Shown piece after piece: positions 8,701 to 16,897 of a stretch of DNA of 22,107 nucleotides; position 1 is the stretch's first letter; each line of letters begins with the position of its first letter. The DNA is from a virus: the IMG/VR virus record IMGVR_UViG_3300000265_000007, positions 15,581 to 37,687 of that record; one strand, written 5' to 3'. The notes under the pieces were generated by a model. That model did not search any database, had not been told where the DNA came from, and was given only the letters and a program-made list of their open reading frames with translations. Both the position numbers and the translations under genes were made by a program.

Positions 8701-11700
8701 CTTGAGCACCAATATCAACATACGCGGCAGTTCCACTTGGACCTGTACCTGCAACACTAATTGTTGCAACAGAACCTTCATCAGTTCTTGTACCACTATC
8801 GTCTGTTGTATCAATAGTAATTGTTAAATCGTTTGCTGGACTTTGACCACCTAGTTGTGATCCTGGAACTAAAATTGTATGATCATCAAAGTAACCTGTA
8901 CCTGGAGTATTAACTACACCAGTATATGCTCCATTACTAATTGTAATATCAAAACTTGCAGTACTACCTTGTAGCATTTGAATCTGATTTGAACTCTGTT
9001 TAACATCTTGGAATACTACTTCGTCATTACCTGAACCACCTATTGTTGCTGTTAAGATTTCTCCACCAACGTCAATAGTAGCTACTGTAATTGTTGCGTC
9101 ATTTGCTGGCGTTGCTCCACCTAATATGTTACCTGCTACAACAAATGTTTCACCAGCTAAGTATCCTGTACCAGAGTTTGTAATTGTTACTCCGTATACT
9201 GAACCTGTTTTACTAATACTAAAGTCTGCTGTTGAACCTGAACCTGTTGGATATGTATATGCTACACTTGGATAAGTTTCGTTAGCTGTTGGACCTGTAC
9301 CTGTAATTGTAAAGCCAGTAATAACTCCTGTACTTACTGATGTAACTTCAATAAGTGCATCATTAAGTGGACTTGTTCCTCCTGGGAATACATCTCCTTG
9401 TATAGCTAATCTATCTCCAACTACATACCCTTGTGTTGGTGCTAATGCTGTACCTGAACTTGTAATACTCGTAATACTACCAGCGGCATCTACACCTGTA
9501 ATAGTAATTGTAATATCGTTTGCTGGACTTTGACCACCTACGTTATTACCAAGAATTGTAAGTGTTGAACTGTTAGCATAGTCTTGTCCAATAGTACTAC
9601 CAATTGAAACTGAATACGTTCCATTTGAATTTTGTGTAACATTAAATGTTGCACCTGTTCCTTGAACGTTATATCCTGAAGTAATATTAGTAAATGAGGC
9701 ACTATTAACTGCTGTACCTGTAATACTTAAACCTGTAATTTCTCCACTGCCGCCAACACTATCAATAGTAACTGTTGCATCGTTAGTTGGACTTGTACCA
9801 CCTAATTCTGTACCTAGTATTGTAAATGTTTCGTTTTGTGCATATCCTGAACCTGGTGCTGATGGGTTAACTGTGTATGTGCTACCTGTAAATGCAACGT
9901 TAACTTCTGCTCCTGTACCTATTGAACTTGTAGTAAATGAAGGTCCTGCAAAGTTTGCTACTGCGTCTGCACCTGCGCCTGATTCTGTAAAAGATGTAAT
10001 TGCACCTGTGCCGTCAACACCTGAGATTGTAATATCTAAATCGTTAGTTGGACTTGCACCTCCAAAAACGTTTCCTGGAATTCTAATAACTCCACCTACG
10101 GTATATCCTGCATCTGTTGATCCAGCATTTTTAGTAACTGGGTTATAAATGTTGTTAGTTAAAGTAACATCCCATGTTGCTCCAGTTCCGCCTGTTCCTG
10201 CTTCTGGAGGTAAATCTGTAAATGTTGGGTCATCAGTTACGGCTGTGTATGTACCGGCACTACTCGTAACATCAAGTATTAGTCCTGTACCAGCACCGTT
10301 AATATTTGTACCTACAACACTTGTTAATACTGCATTACCATCAAATGCTACACCTGTGAAACTAAATGTTAAAATTACTCCGCCAACATCAATAGTATCA
10401 ACTGTAATTCTTAAATCGTTTGTACCTGAAGTACCACCTAATGTTTGTCCGTCTACAACTAACACATCACCTGCTTCAAAGTTAATACCTGCTGTTTGCA
10501 TTGCAACTGTGTATTGTCCTAAAGTAGGATTACCTCTATCAATATTAAACGTTGCACCTGAACCTGCTGATTCATAATTAGTACCAGTAATTCCTGAGTA
10601 TGTTACTGTGTTACCAACAATCGCCCCTGTAGTATTTCCATCAAAGTTAAGTGTGTTACCTACAATAGTAGTAACATGAATCGCTGTTCCGTCACCTCTA
10701 TCAATTGCTTCACCTTGTGTAATACCTGTTGCGTCAACAAGAGTAATTGCATTTGTACCAATTGGATAATCTCCATTAACGTCAAGTGTATTTAAAACAC
10801 CACCGTTATCTGATACACCACTAACTCCGCCTGTTATACTTGTAACCTGAGCACCACTTCCAATACCAGCACCTTGTGTAATACTAGCAACTACAAACGT
10901 AAAGTCTGCGCCTCCACCAGCACCCAATGAACCGTCTACAACAGTAAGAATATCGCCTGCGGCGTTATTTCTACCTGGATTTAAAATTGTAATACTTGTA
11001 ACTTCACCAGTTCCGCTAACAACAATAGTATACGTACCTGTAATTAAATCTGCCGCAATGCTGTTTGAAAATGCTGTTGAAACTGTATATGTTCCGCCTG
11101 TTCTACTTGCGTCTGCGGCACCAAATGTACCAACTGTTGCTACTTGGCCACCTTCATTAATAACTGGAGCACCAACTTCTGGAGCAGTTCCTGACCAAGT
11201 AACAATACTTGATCCTGTTTCTGCCGCTAATGGGTTAATCCATGTACCTGCCGCACCCTGTGATAAAATAGTAAACTGTGGTTGACCAATTGCCGCACCT
11301 GTATAAAATCCTGCTTGTCTTAACTGCGTATAGTATGTTGATAATACTTCACCGTTAGTTGAGCCAACTTTTGATTTAGCAAAGAATGTAAATGTACTGT
11401 TAGTTGGAACAGTTGAAACAATAAACGATCCCTCTGCTCTACTTGCACCAGCAACACTATTTTCTAGTGCCTTAATTGTAATAGGAGTACCTGCTACAAT
11501 ACCGTGTGGTCCAACTGTAGTTACAGTAATTAAACTTTGTCCAACACCGTTTGTACCAGCTGAAGCATCTGTTACAACTGTTGATACAACTGTATCTGTG
11601 CCTGGTACTTCGTAAATACTTGGATACCCTCTTTGCATAGCAATCGCTTGCCACTTTGTAGGCTGTAGTCCATACTCAAAGTCAGCATCAAGCATAGATA

Positions 11701-13444
11701 CTGAATTACTAACACGCATACGTTCAATAGCATCTGTACCAAAGTCATGTGGTCTAGTAATAACATCACCTTGGTCAATAAATATTTGTATATCATCTGT
11801 ATCGTAAAACTGTTTAACTTCTTCTTTAATTGGAAGTACGCCTAAACCGTGTTCAATAACATTTGTAATAACAGCAAATAATTCTGTTACTCTTTGACTA
11901 ACATTTAATTCACTAATTTGTAAAATAGTATTTTGTGCAACTGCTCCTGCACCTGATTGTGCAGTTGGATATAACGTGTTTGAAAAAATATAACCGTTAA
12001 TTACATCTCTACAAAAATGTTTTGCTAAAACTTCTGGCATTCTATCGCCGTCAATTTGTGGCGTAGTTTGCACCCAATACTTACTAGCATTAAAGTGTGT
12101 TTTTGTATTACCAGAATATTTAATATCGTTAGTAATACCTTCAACATTAAAGCCCATATCTCTTTCACACTTAGCAGTATTATATGTGTAGTTGTACCAT
12201 ACATCTGAAATTGCGTTAGCTGTTGCTGATACAAATGTATGTTCTGAAGTATCAGATGAAATACCAATATTAACTGTAACTGTGTCCGTAGTAGAACTTT
12301 CAACTAAAATTGGTTTATTATAAAATGGATCTGTTCCTGTATCATTAGGCACCCCACTTGCTCTTGGATAAGCATGTTCAGTAGCATGGTTGTCATATCC
12401 ACAAGTAAATGTTAATCCACCTGTAGCAATTTTAATATAATCGCCTCTGTAATATCCATGCGCCGCCATTGTTAAAACTAACTTTCCACTTGCAGGACTG
12501 TATGCCGCCGCAGATGGAGTTTGTCTTGTACTTGCCGCAACCTTACCTGCAATCCAAGCAACTGTTTCTTTTTGTAAAAACGATTTATTTGCTTCTAATA
12601 GTGCTACTGCTCTTGGAGAATAAACTCTATTGTCTGTATCTTTAGCAAGAAAGATTGTAGTAACTGTACCAGTTCTTTCAAGGAACTTTGGAAAGTCTTC
12701 TTCAACACCTTTAGTTAACTGCGAAGTATCATCTGTTTGGAATGTTGTTGAAGCACCTAAATCAGGATCACTAAAGTTATATAAAATTTCATTGTTTGTT
12801 GAATCTGTAATCAACAATAAATCGTTTGCCGGAACACGAGTCTGAATCTTAACACTTGAAATCTGTGATCTCTGTAGCGTTGGAATAACATCTAGTCCGC
12901 CTGCAATAACAGTTGTAATGATACCCATTAGTTCTGTTATTCTTGCATCAGTACCTGTTTCATAACTACTACCTTGGTCGTAAACTTGTGTAGTTGTAAC
13001 TGGAACTGCTTGTAAACTTGTGTAAGCAACCTGTGGTAAAATGTAGTTGTTAATTAAACTAACAACAAAGTTCTTTGCCGCAATTTCAGGAGCTCTATCA
13101 CCATCAATCTGTGGTGTTGAATTGATCCAGTACTTACTTGCTAAGAAACGTGCTTGAAAGTTTCCGCCATAACGTAGGTCCCAAAGTACACCTGTTACTC
13201 CGTCTGTACCTTGTAAGTTATATCGTGTATCACGTCTACATAGCACATCGTTGTATGTATAGTTGTACCATATTGAACCCGGATTTCCTGTGTTTGCCGC
13301 AACTTGTGCAGTAAGCCATGCTGATAATTCGTCAACAATAAAGTCTGTATTATCGTTAATTAATTTGTATGCATATGGAAATCTATTTTCACTAACAGGA
13401 ATACCTGGTTGAAATATATACGAGTCAATTTTTTTCTTTGCCAT
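5729..13444 (-). CDS. Giant repeat-rich virion structural protein (2571 aa), probable tail fibre/adhesin
   Basis: A very long Ser/Thr/Gly-rich protein without signal peptide or membrane segment. From the N-terminus: two related modules of about 130 residues (about 57-192 and 414-542) that both open with WYNYTYN and contain SKYW, TPQIDGDR and a run ending in GL(D/G)V(I/L)P. Between them is a segment with GLTFTCGYDNHATEHAYPRA. Then comes a region with DFGTDAIERMRVSNSVSM, an array of about eight Gly/Thr repeats (about 955-1665), and a C-terminal third that includes an SGTVIIDNEMIAYTG-like module. HG(L/I/Y)xxG elements occur four times, at bases near 12440, 11500, 8330 and 7910. Proteins of this build are known as structural proteins of marine T4-like phages. 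The start is supported by AGGAAAA 5 bases upstream, overlapping the previous stop. The adhesin role is inference. Confidence 0.85.
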   Translation of the reverse strand: MAKKKIDSYIFQPGIPVSENRFPYAYKLINDNTDFIVDELSAWLTAQVAANTGNPGSIWYNYTYNDVLCRRDTRYNLQGTDGVTGVLWDLRYGGNFQARFLASKYWINSTPQIDGDRAPEIAAKNFVVSLINNYILPQVAYTSLQAVPVTTTQVYDQGSSYETGTDARITELMGIITTVIAGGLDVIPTLQRSQISSVKIQTRVPANDLLLITDSTNNEILYNFSDPDLGASTTFQTDDTSQLTKGVEEDFPKFLERTGTVTTIFLAKDTDNRVYSPRAVALLEANKSFLQKETVAWIAGKVAASTRQTPSAAAYSPASGKLVLTMAAHGYYRGDYIKIATGGLTFTCGYDNHATEHAYPRASGVPNDTGTDPFYNKPILVESSTTDTVTVNIGISSDTSEHTFVSATANAISDVWYNYTYNTAKCERDMGFNVEGITNDIKYSGNTKTHFNASKYWVQTTPQIDGDRMPEVLAKHFCRDVINGYIFSNTLYPTAQSGAGAVAQNTILQISELNVSQRVTELFAVITNVIEHGLGVLPIKEEVKQFYDTDDIQIFIDQGDVITRPHDFGTDAIERMRVSNSVSMLDADFEYGLQPTKWQAIAMQRGYPSIYEVPGTDTVVSTVVTDASAGTNGVGQSLITVTTVGPHGIVAGTPITIKALENSVAGASRAEGSFIVSTVPTNSTFTFFAKSKVGSTNGEVLSTYYTQLRQAGFYTGAAIGQPQFTILSQGAAGTWINPLAAETGSSIVTWSGTAPEVGAPVINEGGQVATVGTFGAADASRTGGTYTVSTAFSNSIAADLITGTYTIVVSGTGEVTSITILNPGRNNAAGDILTVVDGSLGAGGGADFTFVVASITQGAGIGSGAQVTSITGGVSGVSDNGGVLNTLDVNGDYPIGTNAITLVDATGITQGEAIDRGDGTAIHVTTIVGNTLNFDGNTTGAIVGNTVTYSGITGTNYESAGSGATFNIDRGNPTLGQYTVAMQTAGINFEAGDVLVVDGQTLGGTSGTNDLRITVDTIDVGGVILTFSFTGVAFDGNAVLTSVVGTNINGAGTGLILDVTSSAGTYTAVTDDPTFTDLPPEAGTGGTGATWDVTLTNNIYNPVTKNAGSTDAGYTVGGVIRIPGNVFGGASPTNDLDITISGVDGTGAITSFTESGAGADAVANFAGPSFTTSSIGTGAEVNVAFTGSTYTVNPSAPGSGYAQNETFTILGTELGGTSPTNDATVTIDSVGGSGEITGLSITGTAVNSASFTNITSGYNVQGTGATFNVTQNSNGTYSVSIGSTIGQDYANSSTLTILGNNVGGQSPANDITITITGVDAAGSITSITSSGTALAPTQGYVVGDRLAIQGDVFPGGTSPLNDALIEVTSVSTGVITGFTITGTGPTANETYPSVAYTYPTGSGSTADFSISKTGSVYGVTITNSGTGYLAGETFVVAGNILGGATPANDATITVATIDVGGEILTATIGGSGNDEVVFQDVKQSSNQIQMLQGSTASFDITISNGAYTGVVNTPGTGYFDDHTILVPGSQLGGQSPANDLTITIDTTDDSGTRTDEGSVATISVAGTGPSGTAAYVDIGAQALSNTGTSATFAIQRTGSSYSNPVLETDGENYQVGNKIKVLGTELGGASPTNDASIVISEVSTDGSIVDTSITGTAVPGDVTVTYATVTMSEPITQAIPSPTLIAFAALATTEVSFASAHGLIPGDAFIVTQNSDDGTNNHTLLEGPFFAQQVPTTTSLRYQCRAPGTITQTGDISATLYPRPDSFFVHRPYDGGVMLGTGGPQHGAQAIRQSKKYIRYQSGKGIMYTTGALFAPSYDLLNVTADDLQAGSFISVTTDDVDHGLQVGGAIRLIGIETPGYNGNYTVASIVSERTFKVISQIAVGSLSPILSTRAQVSLLNWHGATVRSGAFDDQNGIFMEYDGSNFSAVQRTATLQLAGTVAIAVDSNTCTGSGTRFRDQLKAGDRIVVKGMTHVVSQVTSDTAMTVTPDFRGNTNATGAKLCLISDKKTKQDDFNKDTLDGLGSSGYIMDISKMQMIGIQYSWYGAGFIDYMLRGDDGNFIFYHRMRNSNINTEAFMRTGNMPVRYEVTNEGPNDRLAADMDATQTTIPLITASFFPTTGTVIIDNEMIAYTGVTGDTLTGCTRSAPLTNFAAGATRTYTAGGAVTHSERTGVILISNTITPIISHWGSAFLTDGGFDEDRGYIFSYTSAGNEISTTRNTVFMLRLAPSVSNAIVGDLGERELLNRAQLLLEGIEITSDGYDGSNNPISGGIVVEGILNPQNYPINPGDVGWSALTGAAAGGQPSFAQVAPGGSVVWSTGATQIIRSATVQGAMTQTAEFLYGNRNSRYQYLTTSQWESLNDEVSTGTTVTASGTNNYASNPRIIDQVYMEPWYSRVRLRFNQNITVQSADPTVTFQIGGPLSNANYLFFTKTTWDATNAIAGDLVEDSKFSAGTAVSNVEELSFGTTDYYRVTFTQSANTTVNPGDTVGFLFGQPPYAQPGETVFSFIATPGQSSALSLEALKELTNTTLGGRGTYPNGPDVLAINVYKTGGTDTTANIILRWGEAQA
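8455..10580 (-). repeat. Array of about eight Gly/Thr-rich repeats within the giant protein
   Basis: The unit is roughly 85-90 residues: GTGATFxI, a strand with YxV, then GTGYxxGD, a short strand, LGGxSPxND, ITIxxVDxxGxI and TGTA. LGG(S/T)PxND-type cores are coded near 10430, 10050, 9795, 9530, 9370, 9112, 8845 and 8560. Most spacings are 255-285 bases. The 9530-to-9370 step is only about 160 because that copy lacks the GTGATF half, and the 10430-to-10050 step is longer. A degenerate extra copy precedes the array (LGAGGGADF). The pattern suggests a beta-rich shaft. Confidence 0.85.
11820..12205 (-). repeat. N-terminal module, copy 2, of the giant protein
   Basis: Residues about 414-542, with the same landmark order as copy 1: WYNYTYN, CERD, ASKYW, TPQIDGDR, PEVLAKHF, INGYIF, RVTEL and GLGVLP. 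About 220 residues of different type, including the GLTFTCGYDNH segment, separate the two copies. Confidence 0.8.
12870..13275 (-). repeat. N-terminal module, copy 1, of the giant protein
   Basis: Residues about 57-192. Shared landmarks with copy 2 are WYNYTYN, C-x-RD, ASKYW, TPQIDGDR, PE-x3-K-F, INxYI, RITEL and GLDVIP. Divergence between copies is large at the protein level, so the duplication is old. Confidence 0.8.
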
Positions 13445-13452
13445 TTGTTTTC

Positions 13453-14481
13453 CTACATTCCGAAAGCAACAGCCATTGCTGATGCCCTGCTGTCCACATA
13501 TTTTTTGTTAGTAACTGTCGTAGCCGATGTTGGTTTTGCTTGTACTTGTGCTGTAGCAAACGTTGCATTAGCCGGAGTTACTGCTCCAATTGTAGTGTTA
13601 TTTATTGTTCCTGAGGTCGCTATTAAGTTATTAGTGGTAACTGAGCCTGCCTTAGATAAACCAATGTTTACACCGTCTATATTACCGCCACCCGATGGAG
13701 CAACAGTTAATCTACCATTGCCTGCTGGGCTTACATTTACATCTGCATTTAAACCTGTAAAGTTTGAAGTTGAATTTACTGTTAATAAATTAGCAGTAAT
13801 ATCCATGTTACTAAGTGTTCCACCGTTTGCTGGATTAATAACTACTGTTCCCGAACTTCCACTAGGTGCAAGTGTAATAACTGCATTTTCGCCTTGGGCT
13901 GTTAAATTGCCTGTTGTTGTAATTCTACTAAAGTTACCAATACCACTAACTAGTGGGTCAATAACTGTAATTTCTACTAATGGTATTTGATCACCATCAC
14001 CATACCATAATGATGCTGGTGTGTTATCAGGTACACTAAAAGTTAATTTACCTTCAAACTTACTTTGAGCGTCAATACCTGTTACTGTTGTAGTACCATC
14101 TAAAGATGTGTGTGATAGCCCTGAAGTAAATGGTTGGTATACTGATCCATCAAAGCTATAAAAATTCAATGTCATGTTACCAGTAATATCACCGGCTTCG
14201 TTTAATTCTCTTAAAAATAAATTAAAAACATAACTACTTCCCCTAGTTAATTCAAACGTTGGGTTTGCTAATAAGTTAGGTTCGTCATCTGGATCTATTT
14301 TGCCATCAATAGTAAAACTGTTACCAGCTTGACGGAATAAAAAGTCACCAGCAGTATCTACAACATCTTCTGTAACTGTATATGTAAGTGTACGAAGTTG
14401 TACATTACCTACGTCATCGACTATGAAACCCGGGCTTTTAAAGCCATACTGAGCTTGGAAGGGTGATTTAATTACTGCCAT
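13453..14481 (-). CDS. Virion structural protein (342 aa), tail fibre-associated
   Basis: It opens with SPFQAQYGFKSPGF and a segment VQLRTLTYTVTEDV, followed by a beta-sandwich-like region (about 75-180) with LTRGSSYVFNL, SGLSHTS and LTFSVP. The second half is a low-complexity Asn/Thr/Ser/Gly region built from short strand repeats (LTAQGENAVITLAPSGS, VVINPANGGTLSNM and LTVAPSGGGNIDGV are related). The C-terminus reads NKKYVDSRASAMAVAFGM, a typical phage fibre-protein ending. I recall this class as a common structural protein of marine T4-like phages; the exact place in the virion is unknown. A GGAGAA Shine-Dalgarno at 14487-14492 supports the start. It lies 8 bases upstream of the giant gene, so the two are probably co-translated and assembled together. 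Confidence 0.8.
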   Translation of the reverse strand: MAVIKSPFQAQYGFKSPGFIVDDVGNVQLRTLTYTVTEDVVDTAGDFLFRQAGNSFTIDGKIDPDDEPNLLANPTFELTRGSSYVFNLFLRELNEAGDITGNMTLNFYSFDGSVYQPFTSGLSHTSLDGTTTVTGIDAQSKFEGKLTFSVPDNTPASLWYGDGDQIPLVEITVIDPLVSGIGNFSRITTTGNLTAQGENAVITLAPSGSSGTVVINPANGGTLSNMDITANLLTVNSTSNFTGLNADVNVSPAGNGRLTVAPSGGGNIDGVNIGLSKAGSVTTNNLIATSGTINNTTIGAVTPANATFATAQVQAKPTSATTVTNKKYVDSRASAMAVAFGM

Positions 14482-14497
14482 TTAGTTTCTCCAATAG

Positions 14498-14505
14498 TAT
14501 TTATC
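14498..14505 (-). promoter_or_regulatory. T4-late-promoter-like octamer upstream of the 342-residue gene
   Basis: On the minus strand this reads GATAAATA, 7 of 8 bases of TATAAATA, 16 bases before the ATG and next to the stop of the upstream gene. A good Shine-Dalgarno (GGAGAA) lies between it and the start. The best late-promoter match on the minus strand in this window; it would drive the 342-residue and giant structural genes. Confidence 0.55.
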
Positions 14506-14506
14506 A

Positions 14507-16207
14507 CTAGCTTTGTACCACTATTAATCCATGCATTGCTCCATGGAATTGACAGTTATAATGATAAGTTCCTACTGCTGAAGGTGTCCAAGCTACTGAT
14601 CCTGAAGATGATGCACCTTGTCCTGTTGCTAATGGATTTGTTACAATATTACCTGTACCTGTTGAGTTTTGTGCTTTAATATAGAATGGATGTCCTGGTG
14701 CATTCATAGTAAATGTAACTGTATCATTAACATTAATTGTTACCGTTTGGTTAGCACCATTTACTGTACCTAATCTATCTGTGCCGTTTAATGTATATGA
14801 ACCTGAGCCGTTATTTGAAGTTGCTATTGTATAACTGTTTCCTGGTGTTGTACTTGTATCAATAATAGCAATACTCTTAGTTGATTCTCCATTGTCTAGT
14901 GCAATTACAAATCCTTCATCGCCTTCTGTTGTTGCATCAGCTGTTGCAGTAAGTGTAATACTATCCGTTGTTCCAACAACAAAGTTTCCTGTTAATGCCG
15001 CGCCACCTATGTCTGCACCTGTTACACCTGAAATTGTATAAGGTAAAATAGTACCATTTTCAACATTTGATGTTGAAAGTGTAATTGTAAATACTCCGCC
15101 TTCGTTAACTGTGTTAGTAGATGATCCTAATGTATAACTTGGAATAATTGGACTTAAACTCGTGTCGCCGATTGCAACTTCAACGATTGTACTTGTACCG
15201 TCAATTGACATTTGGAATGTTTCTGCACCGTCTGTTAATAGATCTTCAGTTGCAGTATAAACAATTGATTCTACAGTTCCAATCTCAAAGTTACCTGTTA
15301 AGTCTGCTCCGCCTATATCTGCTGAGTCAACTCCTGTAATTGTATATCCAACTAGTGTGCCGTTTGCAACGTTTTCAGAAGTTAATGTAATAGTAAATGA
15401 TCCACCTTCATCAACTGTTGCCGCACTAGTTGTAAGTCCGTAACTGATAGCTGGTGTTGTACTTGTATCTTGGATAACAATACTAGTAGTAGCTTGATTG
15501 TTATCAAGTTTAACTGTCATTACTTCTTGACCTTCTGTTGCTAAGTCAACAGTAACAGGGAAACTAAGAATATCTGTTGTTCCAACAATAAATGTTCCTG
15601 TAAGATTTAATCCACCTATATCTGCACTTTGTATACCTGAAATTGTATAAGGTAAAACTGTACCCGCAAGTACATTTGATGTAACTAATTCTACTGTAAC
15701 TGTTTGTCCAAGTTCTCCAGTATTTGTAGTGCTTGGATTTAATGTATAAACTGGTGCGTTTGCCGCAACGTTTGATCCTAATAGTGTTGCTGTAGGTTCG
15801 TTCTGTGTTGCATAATAGTTTGCTGAGTAAATTACTTTTGCTCCTGCAATAGCAGTTGAGTCATCTTGTACTCTTGGATATGCCATAAGTTTAAAGTACG
15901 AATCTGTAACTTCAACTTCTAATTGTAATAGGTCATCTCCTAAATTACTACGTCCGTAAACAACAATATTTGCTTTACTAGTACTAGCTGTTGCCATTGC
16001 TTTAATTACTTCTTTGCGTTCACTATTTACATCACATGCAATAGTGTATTCTACACCAAAGTAACTACCAACGTACCAACGGTCTAATTCTGTTCCTGCC
16101 TCTACTAACGAATAGCTTGGCCCTGCATAAGACAAGTTGGTTCCATTACGAAACTCAATCGTACTATTTTGTCCGCGTCTAAAGTATTTGGTGATATCGA
16201 AGCTCAT
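14507..16207 (-). CDS. Virion protein with three Calx-beta-like repeats and a C-terminal cupredoxin domain
   Basis: 566 residues in three parts. Residues 1-150 are an alpha/beta N-terminal domain starting MSFDITKYFRRGQNSTIEFRNG; I know this type only as unnamed structural protein sequence. Residues 154-250, 256-351 and 358-453 are Calx-beta-like repeats (VNEGGxFTITL, PYTISGVxxADIGG, LTGNFxVGT, TEGxExF, IxDTS). Residues 457-566 form a cupredoxin-like domain: VNDTVTFTM, GHPFYIK with H506, then TYHYNCQFHGAMHG with C552, H555 and M558. This is the His/Cys/His/Met set expected of a type 1 copper site, though the C-x2-H-x2-M spacing is tighter than plastocyanin's C-x2-H-x4-M. No signal peptide is visible. 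Its neighbours are structural genes, so it is probably in the virion; copper binding is inferred. Confidence 0.8.
   Translation of the reverse strand: MSFDITKYFRRGQNSTIEFRNGTNLSYAGPSYSLVEAGTELDRWYVGSYFGVEYTIACDVNSERKEVIKAMATASTSKANIVVYGRSNLGDDLLQLEVEVTDSYFKLMAYPRVQDDSTAIAGAKVIYSANYYATQNEPTATLLGSNVAANAPVYTLNPSTTNTGELGQTVTVELVTSNVLAGTVLPYTISGIQSADIGGLNLTGTFIVGTTDILSFPVTVDLATEGQEVMTVKLDNNQATTSIVIQDTSTTPAISYGLTTSAATVDEGGSFTITLTSENVANGTLVGYTITGVDSADIGGADLTGNFEIGTVESIVYTATEDLLTDGAETFQMSIDGTSTIVEVAIGDTSLSPIIPSYTLGSSTNTVNEGGVFTITLSTSNVENGTILPYTISGVTGADIGGAALTGNFVVGTTDSITLTATADATTEGDEGFVIALDNGESTKSIAIIDTSTTPGNSYTIATSNNGSGSYTLNGTDRLGTVNGANQTVTINVNDTVTFTMNAPGHPFYIKAQNSTGTGNIVTNPLATGQGASSSGSVAWTPSAVGTYHYNCQFHGAMHGLIVVQS
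14849..15748 (-). repeat. Three tandem Calx-beta-like domains
   Basis: Three units of about 96 residues at bases 15748-15458, 15442-15155 and 15136-14849. Each carries a (V/G)(D/N/E)(E/L)G...(F/V)T(I/V)xL strand, an ADIGGxxLTG core and a C-terminal DTS. In characterised Calx-beta domains this fold is a beta-sandwich found in adhesion and extracellular proteins, often binding calcium; several acidic residues that could do so are present here. Confidence 0.8.
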
Positions 16208-16233
16208 TGTACCTTTTACATTCCTCTTTAGTA

Positions 16234-16241
16234 TATTTACC
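16234..16241 (-). promoter_or_regulatory. Weak late-promoter-like octamer upstream of the Calx-beta/cupredoxin gene
   Basis: The minus strand reads GGTAAATA, keeping the TAAATA core (6 of 8). It is followed by two purine-rich Shine-Dalgarno candidates, AAGAGGA and AAAAGG, before the ATG at 16207. The 56-base gap between the methyltransferase stop and this start is one of the larger ones here and could separate the sugar cassette from the structural genes. Confidence 0.35.
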
Positions 16242-16263
16242 TAATTATGGACTGTTACGATTG

Positions 16264-16893
16264 CTAGTGGTGTAAGCGTGTAATACCTAAATACCACATA
16301 TCTAAAGGGTATTGTTTGCTTACAAAATGATGTGTAATTTGTAAATTGTTATCAGTAATCATGTCTTGGAATGTGTCAGGATTTGATCCCCATACATTTT
16401 CAGCAAGTACAATAATTCCATCGTCGGTTAGGTAATTGTTAACATTGTTAAAGAAATTTTTATGTATAGACCAGTCTAAATCTTTATATTTCCTTGGATC
16501 GTCATAGTGTGCTACATACGGATCCATGTTAAAGTGAGGTGGATTAGCAACAATTAGGTCAAATTTTTGTTGCGGAATATTTGTAAAGTTGTCACTTAGA
16601 AAAAATTGTGCAGTATCTTGTAAGTTATTTTCTTTTATTGTTTGTAATACAGGAAGCTGAGTTGGCTCATAGATGTCTGCCAATGTAACTTTGTTTGCTA
16701 TGCCTGTTGCAAGTAATCCAAACCCCCAAAAGCCTGGTCCACTACACCATTCTAGTACATTGTTAAATTTTTTATCTTCGCTTATTGCTTGTGTTGCATC
16801 AATAAAGTCATCGACCATTGTATTGCCACAGCCGTCTGTGTCTTTGGTCCAGTGAATCTTTATATCAAAGTATTGGATAAAGTCATCTTCCAT
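16264..16893 (-). CDS. Class I SAM-dependent methyltransferase with an NPPH motif
   Basis: 209 residues. The SAM-binding motif I is VLEWCSGPGFWGFGLL (46-61), the acidic end of strand 2 is D73 (TLADIYEP), and motif IV is DLIVANPPH (112-120). An NPP(Y/F/W/H) motif marks enzymes that methylate planar nitrogens (RsmC, PrmC and N6-adenine DNA methyltransferase types); here the fourth residue is His. The length fits a small MTS-type domain without a target-recognition domain. It lies 4 bases after the carbamoyltransferase gene, so the target may be shared with that pathway, but the motif points to an amide or ring nitrogen rather than a sugar hydroxyl. No clear Shine-Dalgarno precedes the ATG. Target unknown. 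Confidence 0.85.
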   Translation of the reverse strand: MEDDFIQYFDIKIHWTKDTDGCGNTMVDDFIDATQAISEDKKFNNVLEWCSGPGFWGFGLLATGIANKVTLADIYEPTQLPVLQTIKENNLQDTAQFFLSDNFTNIPQQKFDLIVANPPHFNMDPYVAHYDDPRKYKDLDWSIHKNFFNNVNNYLTDDGIIVLAENVWGSNPDTFQDMITDNNLQITHHFVSKQYPLDMWYLGITRLHH

Positions 16894-16897
16894 GACT

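Noticed and set aside
9873-10577. Two back-to-back + strand open frames (91 and 142 residues) antisense to the giant gene
   Set aside because: They lie opposite the repeat array, have Val/Pro/Thr-rich composition produced by the complementary codons, no domain signs and no clear ribosome binding site. They are shadows of the repeats.
8455-10580. Regular repeats as a possible CRISPR array
   Set aside because: The repeats are in-frame protein-coding units of variable length within one long frame, and are not short identical repeats with unique spacers.
13409-13990. A 193-residue + strand frame rich in Val, Pro and Ala that looks membrane-like
   Set aside because: It is antisense to the start of the giant gene and to the 342-residue gene; its hydrophobicity comes from reading Asn/Thr/Gly codons on the wrong strand.
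14507-14840. Cupredoxin segment as a phage-borne plastocyanin (photosynthesis auxiliary gene)
   Set aside because: It is fused to the end of a structural-type protein, has no signal peptide, and the Cys-His-Met spacing differs from plastocyanin.
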